DNA of 64,000 nt from Manis javanica (lineage: Eukaryota; Chordata; Mammalia; Pholidota; Manidae), in the NCBI RefSeq assembly GCF_040802235.1, contig NC_133172.1:63743613-63807612 (forward strand). Direction: 5' to 3'. Under the pieces are notes generated by a model. It made no database searches. It worked only from the letters and a program-made list of their open reading frames with translations, and was not told where the DNA came from. Shown in pieces: positions 34,201 to 46,200 of this stretch. The translations under genes were made by a program, and so were the position numbers. Numbering within the stretch: the first letter of the stretch is position 1; each line of letters begins with the position of its first letter.

Positions 34201-37200
34201 TCTACCCCAGCCCCACTTCACAGACAGGGAAGCTGAGGTCCAGTCACACAGCCAGAGAGGCACCTCACTGGAAGTCCAGGCCCTGGTCCCTATCACCCTC
34301 CCCACTTGGGGCTCTGTGCCACCCTGTGCCGGCTGCCCGTGTTCTCCAAGCCCCCTTCCCAGGCAGCTCCTCTGTGGGCAAAGTCCTAGTCAAGGTGGGT
34401 GTCACTGCCCCGTGGGAAGGGGGAAATGGAGCAGAAGGGAGGGGGTGCTGATGAGGAACCACAGCCCTGCAAGGCTGCTCGGACCCTCCCAGGCGGCTGA
34501 GGCCCAGCCCGTATCTCCCTCGCTCCTCACCGCCGTCTCCCGCCCTTTCACAGATCTATTGCCACAGTTTATGACCCCATCAGCCCCAAAGCTACTTTCT
34601 GATTACCAGTAACCCCTGACCCCCTACAAGTGTGCTGCCAAACCCACGGAGGGAGGACGGCGCTGCAGGGGCAGCAGAGACCCAGCGCACAGTGAGGCCG
34701 CATGCGCTCCAGCTCCGCTCACAGGCAGGGTCTGCTAGGAGACGTAAGGTCCTCAGACGTGGCCACCGCGTGTGGTCCCAGGTGCCAACACAGCGAAGCC
34801 GGCACGGAGCGCCAGGCTGGGATGTCCACAGGGGACACCGTCTCTGAGTAGTGAGCAGGTCTATGCAGCCCTCCAGGGCATGCGGCGCCTGGGGTCCATT
34901 TGCATCCATATGAATGGACATCTGGGCTGGCTCAGGGTCCCAGGCAGGTTTTCTGGCCTCATAACCACCAGGCAGGACCTCGAGAGCATGAGAGACCCAG
35001 CAGGGCCCCCGTTGCTGGGTGGACTGGGAGCATCCTGTGCGGAGTCACATCCTTAGGGGCCACGGACCCCTGCATGCCGGCCGCCATGCGGGGCCTGGCC
35101 GGGATGCCACGGCCACAGGGCGGCTCAGAGGGCCCGGAGGGGGTGTGAGCTGGGCCCAGGGGCCTCTCATGCGGGCACTCGAGCCTCCAGGCCTGTGTGG
35201 GCAGCTCCCGAACTGCATGTGCCTTCCTGAGGGCCCGTCTGTGGGAGGTGGGGGCTTTTCCCCGGGCCTGGAGTCCCCAGGAAGTGGGGCCATCTCCCCA
35301 GACCAGGGCAGACTTCTCAGGGCTGGGCAGGGCATGGCTCTCCTGGAGTTTCCCAGTGGGTATCAGGGATCAACAGGAAAAACTGGGCACGAGCCCCTAG
35401 GAGGCGGCCACGTCTCAGAAGGCCGGTGACAGTGACAGCCCAGGCTCTGGGCCGGGGACGGGGCGAGGGGGCTGGGGCTGCCAGGATGCTGGGTGACGCC
35501 CGCACCCCACAGGCGGCCTGGCCATGAAGCTGACCACCCCCCACCAAGGCCGGCGCCCGAGGAACGGCTTCTCTTTGATCCCCAATCTGCGGAACGAGAG
35601 TCTTTGGGGCCCTGATGAGTCCCGGGCGCTGGAACCGCAGCGCTTCCCACATCTGGTTTCTATTACGGCCGCCCCCGCCCGGTGAGTAACTAATAGTATA
35701 AAATACGGGAATTGCTGTTTCCCTCCATCGCCCCTGGGGGGCCTCCGCCCCGCGGGTGCTCGAGCCCCGTCCTGGCGACTGCCCCCCTGGCCCTTAGCCC
35801 CGCCTGCCGCGCCGTGCAGAGCAGGGACCCTGCGACACCCCCCACCCCCACCCCGGGCCTGGGCGTGATGACGGCCGGGGGTCTCAGGTCGCCATGGCTC
35901 CGCCTCTGGGCGGGGAGTCGGGAAGCCTGGGTCCCCACCGGGCTCGGTGAACAAGGGGACGGTTCCCCTGCCCGCCTCGGCCTTGGGTGGCCCGCTGGTG
36001 AGACGGGGCCCATAACTGCCACCTCCCCAGGTGGGGCTGGTCTTAAACATGGAGCTTTGCCCAAAGGACTTCGTGAGCTGGGCAGCTCGCCGTGGCCCTG
36101 CTCCGGCCAGAATGCCAGGGAGTCTCTGCCCCAGGCCTCAGCAAATGTCCTGGGAAATGGCGCTGGAAAAAGACGGCCACCCCCACGCAGCCCAGCGCCG
36201 CAGAGGTGAGGCGCGCTGAGCTGAGGAAGCAGGGGCGCAGGGGAGACCTAGTTCAGGGAATCCCAAGGGGAGGGCTGCCCTTGGCTCAGGTGCGCAGCTT
36301 CGACCTTGAACCACTCTCTTTCGCCCAGAGCTGTTTATGCGACCGGCTCTGAAACTCCGCTGCCCTTCCACCCGTTTGGCAAAGCTGGGAGGTGGTGGAG
36401 CCCTGAGTGACAGATGGGAAGACCGAGGCACGGAGCAGGGCTGTTGCAGGTCCAGGTCACACAGCCACCACGCAGCAAGTCCCACATGGGCCCAGCTCTA
36501 AGGCTGACGTCCCCAGCTGGCTGCAGGCAGTGAGCCCCTCACTGTGGACGTGCTCAGAGCCCATCCAGAGGGGTGCCAGTGTCCTCTGTCCACCCAGGCA
36601 AACGTGCTGGGGCACAGCAAAGCCCCTTTGCAGCCCTAGGAGGGACACTGCAGTGGCCAGTGTGCGCCACTGCCGTGAGCAGCAACTCATGGTATCCTGT
36701 CGCTGGTAGGGGGGCTGTCTGCCTGGGTGAAAAGGACCCTCCCGCACCCAGATGCTGCAGAACTGGGCCAGACGCAGTCTCACCAGCTCCCCTCCAGCCC
36801 TGGGCCCACCCACGGGCCCACCCACCCACCACTTCCAAACTGTGTGGTCCCCAGGCTGAGACCCCTGGTCTGGTCTGCCTCCTCCCTGTGCCTGGGATGG
36901 AGAAGCAGGGCCCACGTTTCCCTGGATAAATGAAGCCGGGCTCACCGAGAAACTGAGACGATGGGGCAAAACCACCCAATTCTTGTTCCAGGGCCGGGTG
37001 GGCACCAGTGGACCAGGCTTCCTGTGCTCTGGCCACCCCAGCCCCTTCTGCCGGCGCCCCATTCTGCTGCAGGGCCTCTGCACCTGCTGGGACGCTTCCC
37101 CAGATCTCTGTGGGGCGATCTCATCACTGATCCTCCTCGGAGCCCCCCTGAAGGCCAAGTCAGGGCCGTCCCCAGCCCCTGCCCGTCCTGCTGCGCCACC

Positions 37201-40200
37201 CAACCTGACCCCCCGGGGGGTCATATCGGCCCCTGAGAGCACGTGTGGGCCTAGTGTTCAGTCTCCCCAGGGATCGGGGTCTTGCTTTCTGGGCACTGCT
37301 CATCCCCAGGCAGAGCCCCAAGCAGCACCTGGCACTTAGTAGGTGCTCCACGAAGGTTTGCTGACTGACTGATGGGCAAGAGCAGGCACCCCACCCGCCC
37401 GGCCTGTCCACGTCTGGGGGCTCGGCTGGCTGTGGCGGAAGAGCACCTGGGCAGGCCTCGGGCTGAGTCCTGTCCCCGAGCCCGTGGCTCCAGAGGCAGC
37501 TGCCCCGCACTTACCTCGGGGAGGACGCTCCTTTGTGGGTGTCTGCAGACTGAGCTGCTGTTTTGAGCCCACCCTGCAGCTACAAAGCTTGCTTACCGCC
37601 ACCTGTGAGGTGGACATGTTGCAAAACGGCCTCAGTTCTTCACCCTCTCCGACTCGCACCCCTTGCATTGATTCTGCAGCTCTTCCCACCCAGAGGTGGA
37701 GCCGACTGCCGGCCCCTGGGTTCAGGCTCACCCCGGGACTTGCTCTGGCTAATAGGATGGCATGCAAGTGATGTCGGCTCCACTGTCCCAGCTGAGGCTG
37801 CAGTTGTGTGAGGTGCCCAGCACAGGCCACAGCTGACCACAGGCCCAAGGGCAAGCACAGCCAGGACTGTAAGTACTGTCTGCCTGAACTGCTAGTCTAA
37901 AGAACTGTGAGCCAATAATGGTGGTTTTAAGCCACTAAATTTTGGGAGTGGTTTGTTACACAGCAATGGCTGACTGATACATGCTGGCATTTAAAACCAC
38001 AATATATTGGAGCTGGAAGGGACCTTAGAGGCCAACCAGTCAGATCTCACAGATGGCAGATTGAAGTTGAATCAGGCCTCCCGCCTCTCTGATCCCCATT
38101 AGTCCTGTGGGGGTGCCTCAGCTTGGACAGACAAGTCCACCTTGGGGGATTTTTCTAAGGAAATTACCAGGAGTGCATGCAAATCGGTACCTGAGACCTT
38201 CACCACAGCACTGCTCATGAGAACGAGAGGGGACAAAGAGGATGACCCCAACAGAGGGCTGCTTAAATGAATTCTCTGGTCAGCGCAGTGCGGTGGATCC
38301 TTGAGGTCACACTGTCGTTAATGTTTACTTTGGAAACTGTTCTCAGTGTCTACTAGCCTGAACCATCCTGTACCCGGTGGCACAGCAGTGCCCCTCCTAG
38401 GCACAGAACCAACACAAGTCAAACACATGGATCAGCAGCCAGTGGCAGAGTGGCCGTGGGAGATCTGTGCGCAGAAGACTACACACCAAGGAAAAGGGAC
38501 GCCACAACCCCTTGCATCAACACGGGGAATCTCACCAACACACGCCTCAGTGAGTGCACTTGCATACAAGCCCGTCTGCATGGAGCTCAGAACCTGGTCT
38601 GTGGTGTCGGGGTCAGGATGGCGGGTCTCCTGGCGGAGTGACCAGGGGGCAGGGGCGGGTCAGGCGATGCTGTCTGTTATCCAGCACAAGGCGGAAGTTC
38701 GAGCTGTACGCTTTGCCACGCATGGTTTACCTCAAATACCCTCTTAATGGCAAAAATGATGCCGTGAAGACCATCTAATAATATGGAAAAGGGACCCATG
38801 AGTGAAAGTCCAAAGAGGCGAGGCAAGCATGCACTCTAAACACGGAAAAACGGTGATGAGCGCAGCGTGACTGTGGTTCCTGCATAGGAAGCGGGTCAGA
38901 GCCTCATGCTCTTGCTGCGCTTTCAGGAGGAGTCACAGGGTCTGCTCGAGCCACGGAACCCAGAGGTACAGCCAACCGCAGATGCCCGTCACAAGCAGGT
39001 ACAGGGGAAAGCGAGGGGTGGGCAAGACTTCCTCTCAGCCCCCGGGCCCGGCCGTTCAGGGCAGCCTGGTGTGGAGCAAAGAGTTAAAAGGCGTGGGGGG
39101 TGCAGAGCTCAAAGCGGCCAGAATGAAAACCTTCCACGCTCTCCAAGGGGCCACAGACGCAATCCAGATGTTGGGGCTGCTCACCCTGCGGCTGGCGCAC
39201 AAAGGAAGCGCATTCCTCGCCCAGCTGCTGGGCTGAGCCGCAAGAGTGGCTCCCTGGGAGCTGTGGGGGAGGCGCCCCACCATCTGGCCGCCCGCTGTGG
39301 GGAGAGGCGTGGGAGAAACGGGCGCCCTACCGCCAGCGCTGGTCCTGGGACTCTGGGAGGGCCCTGCCGTCGCTCTCTCTGGGGGAAATGCCACACCAGC
39401 TGGCCTGCAAATGGGCTGTGATCATGAGTGCGGCGTGTGGCCCCCATGCAGGTGAAAATCTGTGCCACTGAGCCCTCCCCGGACTTAACTGTTGATGGCC
39501 TATTGTTGACTGGAAGCCTGACCCATCCTATAAACAGTTGATGAACACACATTTTGTATGTTACACATATTATATATGGTATTCTTACAAAAAAGTGACC
39601 CAGAGAAATTAAAATGTTTTTTCAAATTGTTGCAAATCTCCAAAAAATGTTTCTGATATATTTATTGAAAAAAATATGCGTGGAAAAAGACCCACAGTTC
39701 AAATCCATGTTGTTCAAGAGTCAACTGGATTTCGAGAGATGAGTGGGTGGGTGGAGGGGGTGGATGGGTGGTCGGATGGGTGGGTGGGTGGTGGGCACTA
39801 TGACCTACGCCTCATGGACAGGACCCCTCCCTGGGGGTCCACACTCATGGGCAGTTGGGGTGGTGGACACAGGCCACCACACAATGTCCTGCAGCACGCA
39901 GGAAAAGCCCAGCTGGGGCTCAGGTGGGCCCCAGTGCAGTTCCGGGCCTTGTCACTCAGGTTGGCCGCCTGGCCGCTCTGGACCTGCGCTTCCTCGCACA
40001 CACACACCTGGCTAGGACGTGATGGGGTGGGGACCTGGGACGGTGCCTCACCTGGTCGGGGGAACATCAGCTAAGGCCTCCTGGAGTGAGTGAGGAGATG
40101 CCACCTCCTGAACAGGATAGTCCAATAGAGAATGCCCCCCACCGCAAGGGGCTGCAACAGCCCTGGGCAGCACGGCAGGTGCAGAGCGTGTGAGGGGCAC

Positions 40201-43200
40201 GTGTGCACGCAGAACCCCCTGGCCCACTGGCGAGGGTGCTCTGGGCACAGCCTCTCCAGAGGAATTGGACGTTGCCCCAGGGAGGGGCTGACCTCCGTCT
40301 CCCCAGCCTTCCCCTCTTCAGACCGCATCCTTGATTTACTTTGAAACTGCCTGTCCACCAGCACTCTGCCCCCCCCCCCATGGGGACAGTAACGATGCGA
40401 AACAGATAGTTTCAACTGTCAGGTAAGTTGATAAACAGATTGACATTACTGCCCCTTGCTTGTTTCAAAAAGGGTTGAAATCTCATGGGGCCGTGGATGT
40501 AAGTCAGCCCGGGCCTGCCCTCTGGGGTGGAGAGCTCGGAGTCCCGATGAAGTGGGGTGTCCTGCAGACAGCTGCCAGCACAGCCTGCGCTGGGGGCCAG
40601 GGGCAGAGGCGCTTCTAGGAGGTGATGCTGCAGCATTGGGCCCAGGGCGGCAGGACCCCCACACCCAGGAGGGGCGAGGGCACAGCGAAGCCAAGCACGG
40701 CAGTTGGGATGCGGGCATGAGCCCGGGGTACTGGGATCCCCTGAGCACCGAGGCACACGTGGGTGGGTGGGGGGCTGGTGGGAGGGCCAGCCAGTCTGTG
40801 GAGGGACTGGAAGGCCAGCCAGGTGGCGGGGATTCTCCTTTGCCGGCAATGAGGCGCCGCGTGAGGCTTAGTGATCCCCAAAGTGTTTTCATTGTTTAAA
40901 AAACGTGAAGTTGGCTGCATATCACCCTGAACCCTCCAGAGGAATGCTGCCAAAATTTAAAGTAATAATGTTGGTCATACAAATGTTATATGGTAGGTAG
41001 GGCCGGGCGGTGCACGTGCACACATGTCCAATTGAGAGCACTTCTCCGAGTGCCAGATGATTCTCCCACCAACACCCCCGTCGTGGAATGGCCGCCCTTG
41101 TCCATGTACTCGTGAGGGCCCAGACCGCCTGGGACGTGGACCCGTGAGGCGCCAGCCGGACAGCGGTGGGGCCTGTCTGGGCCTCGGGTCCTCCCCGGCG
41201 GAACCGGGTGGGGATGGGTAAGCCAGCCCCCAACATGCAGCGCTGGGACGGGACTCCAGAGCTGAGGGCCCGCAGAGGCAGCTCTCAGCTGGCTCTGCCC
41301 CCAGGTCTGTCCACCCCTTACTTCCCCGCTTGCCTCAGGGGGGACTGTGAGCCACCGCCCGCTGCAGGTAACACTGTGGGTCGGGCCCAGGGGCGCAGGC
41401 AGGCGCTCTCACCCCTGCCCAGCACGCACGCACACCCACTCCCCTCACAGCCACTCAGGCCCAGACACTGCAGGCACCCACCGGGGCCGTTCTGCCCGCA
41501 CTGCTAAGGACAAAGCCAGGCCATGAGAAGACCCCCCACCATGGAGGCAGCAGCCTCGGGGCCCAGACAGGGCCTGGCCCTCCTGCCTCTGCCATCTTGG
41601 CCGGGCTGACGGAGAAGCTCCCCCTTCCCTTTGAGAGCTCAGCGATGGCAGGAGGCAGCCCTGGGTGGAGAGAAGGGGGAGCTTCACCCACATCAGCTCA
41701 CACATGGTTACAGGCCTGGCAGCCTGGCCCTGGGCACAGAGACGGGGGACAAGGAAGGCCCCCTGCATCCCTCCGACCCCCCACCCAAAGTGGCCTCTGT
41801 TGACAGTACCTGGTTCTTCCAGATCTTTCTGCGTGAACACAGTCCTGCATGCTTACCCCTACGACGAGGTAGGCATGGGCACCTACAAGGCGGACTGTTC
41901 CGAAGCCGGAGCTTCCCCACCTGCCACCACGCACATCCTTCCCAACAGTGACCTGGGGGCCTGTGCTCAGCTCCTGACCTGCACACCAGGGGCCACCACC
42001 CCTTCCCTCAAGCGCGCACAGGAGGCCCAAGGCAGTGACAGGCTCACACACAGCTTGCTGCCCGCAGGCATCCAGTAAGTGCTAAATTAGTGCCACTCTA
42101 TAAACAGGCAGCTCCTCGAACACCTGCTCCCTCAAAGGTGCTCCTTCCAGGTCTCCATGTAGCCAGGTTCATCTGTCCCCCCAGGACCCAGAGGCAAAGG
42201 GTCCGCTGTTCTCGCAGGACACGTGCACCCTCCTCTCACCGGCACTGAGAGTTTCTGTGACAATGGAGCTTCCCATCACCGCATGCAAGGTGGCAAACCT
42301 GCAGTTCTGGTTCGTATTAATCAGTGTGGTGCACAGTGACCACGCTGCAGGCAGGCACAGCTGCGCCAAGCAACTCTGAACCCCCAGGGCACAGGCAGAG
42401 AAAGGGGACCCTCCTTCCCCACCCAGAGGGCCTGTATCTGCCCGCAGAGATTGGGGTCCCCTGCCCATCCCAGTTCTGCCTCACTTCCCCAGCCTGGAGG
42501 CCAGAGTCCCCGGCGGGGCCCGGGGGGGACACAGGCTCCCCAGAGCCAGCTTGGAGGGTGTCACTGCCACTGGAAGCTGGCGTCTCACAACTTGGGACCA
42601 CCTCCTTTCTCCGAATTTAAGGAAAGCAGCTTCCTCTGGAAGAAAACCTTTTAAACAGATGTTTCCTCTTGGCACGAACCCCCTGCGCCTCCCCCGGCCT
42701 CCCCCAGGCCGCCGCTGCCTCTCACTCGAGGCGCAGGAGAGACACAGGGCTTCCAGTTCCTCTTAGGCAGGAGTGGGGGGGTATTTTTAAAAATGTGTTT
42801 TACAAGCCTGCCTTTGCCATTGTTTATGTAAACAGGTAAATCATTTCCTGCCTCAATTAAAAACATCTGCCACATAAATGAATACCAATTAACTCATCCT
42901 GTTTTTAATTACTCTGTTAATTACACGCAGGCAGCAGAAAGGATGGCTGGGGGTAGGGGAGACAGCACTGTCCCTCCCCCTCGCCCCGCCTGGCGAGGAT
43001 CCGGAATGTGTGTGGCTCCCGGTGGGTGGTGGCAGGGTGCCAGCGGGATTCCCCGGTCCAGGCTGATGAGTGGGCACCTCTTCCCAGGGTCTCCCTGGGC
43101 GGGGGTCCAGCCAGAGCTCCCGACTCACACCAGGGTGTGGGTCCCCCCGCCACGCGTGCTCTCTGCCCTCACAACCTCTTGTCCCTCTGTCCTCCAGCCC

Positions 43201-46200
43201 CGCGACTCAGCCTGTAGGGCTGTTGTCAGTGGAGACGAAGGAGGGGTGCCCCAAGGGCGCACCGCTCCCACATTTTCCTGAGGAAGGCGGTGGTCAGAGG
43301 GATGGAGGCCTGCCTCCGGGGGATCAGGGTCCCCCCACCGAGCGCATGCGGAGTGCCGCCTTGGCACAAGAGCCTGGAGGGGTGCCGGTCGCACAGCCTG
43401 CCCACCGCACTGTCCCCAGCCCAGGGTATGTTCGCTGGGTGAACCAGGAACCCTCATCCATGAACCCAGCCGAGGACATATTATTCCCATTTGCAGGGGT
43501 GGCTCCGCAGGCCTCGTGCCCAAGGCCACCTGGTTCATGCCCACCAGAGGAGGGTCCTGCCGCAGGGGTCCCACCCCAGGGCTGGTGTTGAGCAGCACTG
43601 TGTGTATCATCAGGCCACGCTCACAGGATGACGTGGTCCCCAGGGTGCTGGGTAAGGGTGGGCCCTCGAGCCTGCGGGACTCCAGGCCTGGACCACATGT
43701 TTGGCAGTGGGGGCTGCCCCTCCACGCCCCGGGCATCTCTGGGTCCCTGTTCCACCCAGGAGCTCCCCATCTCCCTGTGGATATGGACGCTGGGGTGTCG
43801 TGCAGCCAGAGAGGCCAGTAGGCTTCCCCTCGCACCAAGTCCAGTCAAGTGGTGGCATCAGAGCCACACTAGGGGGACACTGCAGGCTTACGGGCAGCGT
43901 TGACCAGCCACGTCTGCCCCAGAACCAGAGTGGGCGGTGGGGAAAGGTACCCCAATGGGCCACGGCAACCCTTGCTTCTAGGATGTCTGCCTGTGAGTGC
44001 CTGCTCAGGGGGCCTTTGCTGGGGTGGGTCAGCAATACACAGATGGACAGGCCAGGGTCTGCCCCGTGCGAGCCCCAGGGCCAGACCCCTTCCAAGGCTG
44101 GGTCTCAGCAGGCATCCCTCAGACACCGCTGGGACCCCTACCTGCAGTCCTGCCCCAGACTTGGAGAGAGGGAAGAAGCCAGTGGCCAACAAAATGCTAA
44201 CTCCCTTAACCCTCGCCAGCCCTGTGAGGTTGTTCCTCTATTTAATAATTAAGTGGAAACGTAGAGCATATTTTACAGTGGGACAAGCCAGGGGCATGGC
44301 CAGGAAGGGTGGAGCTGGGTTCTGATCCGACGGGACCCAGCCTGGGCTTATGGTTGGGAGACCCAGGAGAGCCTCCTCATGTGCCCCAGACAAGCAGCCA
44401 GCTGGTTGTGGGACAGGCACAGCCTCAGGATTGAATTCAGGCACCCACTGCACTTCCCTGGATTTCGGGGTGCAGGCTGCAAGCAAGACCCTTTGCTTGG
44501 CCTGGCTCAGCAAACCCCAGAAATGGAGGGGTGCTCACCTCTGCTTTGCAGCGTGGGCCTGGGGATTCTGGGCACTCTGCAGGTCTCTCTGCCCACTGCT
44601 GCCCACCTGCCTCCCCTTCTAGGCAGGCTGCCAGGCTGGCGATCTCCTGAGCTTTGATCAGAGCCCACCCTGCATGCCGTTCGGGGGCCTTGCACCCCAG
44701 ACCTTGTCCTGCGTGGGGAGGTTTCTCTGTGAGGTGTCTCCTTCCACCACACACCAGCTGTCACGAGGGTGTAGGCCATTTCTCTGGAGCCTTCTAGCCA
44801 ACGTGAGCAATAGAAGGCATCTGGCAGCAGTGAAGGCATTAAGGGCAGGGGCCCTTGGCCCTCAGCACATTGAGCCCCTGGGCCCATGGGAGCAGGAAAG
44901 GGTCCCAACAAGGGGCACTGCCTGCCAGGCAAAGTCCCATGTGTGCTCAGGAGGCTCTCTGGGGGCAGCCAGGAAGCAGCATCAGTCCCAGGGCCTATCC
45001 TGGAGTCTGAGAGACCCTGTGGGCACCAGCGCAGGCCTGGCTGGTCCAGATGCCTACCTGTGGGGAGGCGCCCAGGGACCCGCTGGTGGGGACCTCAAAT
45101 AGGAGACGGCACTGGGGTGAGCCTGGGGCCTGGGCCTGAGCACTGAGGGTGAGGGGCGGGCAAGGGCAAGCACGGCCAGTGCAGGGGCCCACGGCAGCCC
45201 GAGAGGCCAGGTCCACATGCAGAGCGCTGTGCCACTGGGCTTAAACCCCATGCCCTGCAAAGACAGCCTCCTGCAGGAGGGGATGGGTGACCAGTGCTGG
45301 ATGAATTCGGGGCTCTGACCTTGCCTGAAACCCCACTAAATGTTTCTCCTCAAAGTCCTGGCATCACACACTCCACACCCCCCATGGCTGATGTGCACAG
45401 TGGGATGGGTGGGCATAACCAAGGGTGATCCCGGGAAACTGGCAGCCACCGTGGGGGGGGGTGCCCACTGTGGTCAAGCCCAGGCCCCAGGGAGTCCACG
45501 CTGTGCCCACCTGAGGGGGAATTCGCCCTGCCCCGTCGTGGGGCACAGAGGCCAGGAGCCATGGCTCACGCGGCGGGCCTCCCACCCCGACCCCGGAGCC
45601 ATGGCCGCGGCCCCTGCAGGCAGGGGTCTGCGTGCAGCTCAGCCCAGCTGCCTCTCTAGCCTTGGGAAGGCGCCAGGTAGGCAGACGGGCCTGGCACCGG
45701 TGCAGCCGTGGCAGCAGCTGCTGTGGGGGAGGCGCACGGGGAACTGGGCTCTACCGCCTGCCTCCTGCAGGAACCTTCTGGTTGTTTTGACTCATCCCTC
45801 CAAAGGGCCCCCAGAGGTATCAAAGGGCCCTGCTGAGTCACAGCCCCCAGGGGTCTTCTGCGGAGGTGCCTCCCTCCTGCTCCAGGGACCTCCTGGCTCC
45901 CCCCAGCAGCCTGCTGGAGGAGGCAATCTCTCCATTCGACACAGGGGACACCAGGACCCAGGGAGGGTGGGGACGTGCGGAGGCCACCCCGCTGGCCCCA
46001 GGGTTCCCCTCTGAGCCCCCAGGCCCTTTCTCCCGTGTGCCCCTAGGCCGAGAGTCCTGAGGCTGGCTGTGGGGATGCGCTGGCAGCCGCCCAGGTCGGG
46101 GTGCACCTGGGTCACATCCCACCCTCCCCGTCCTGGGTTCCTGGGTGGTGATTTTTAAAGGCAGATACTGAGCGCAGGGGGCAGGAGCCTCCCCAAAGGC

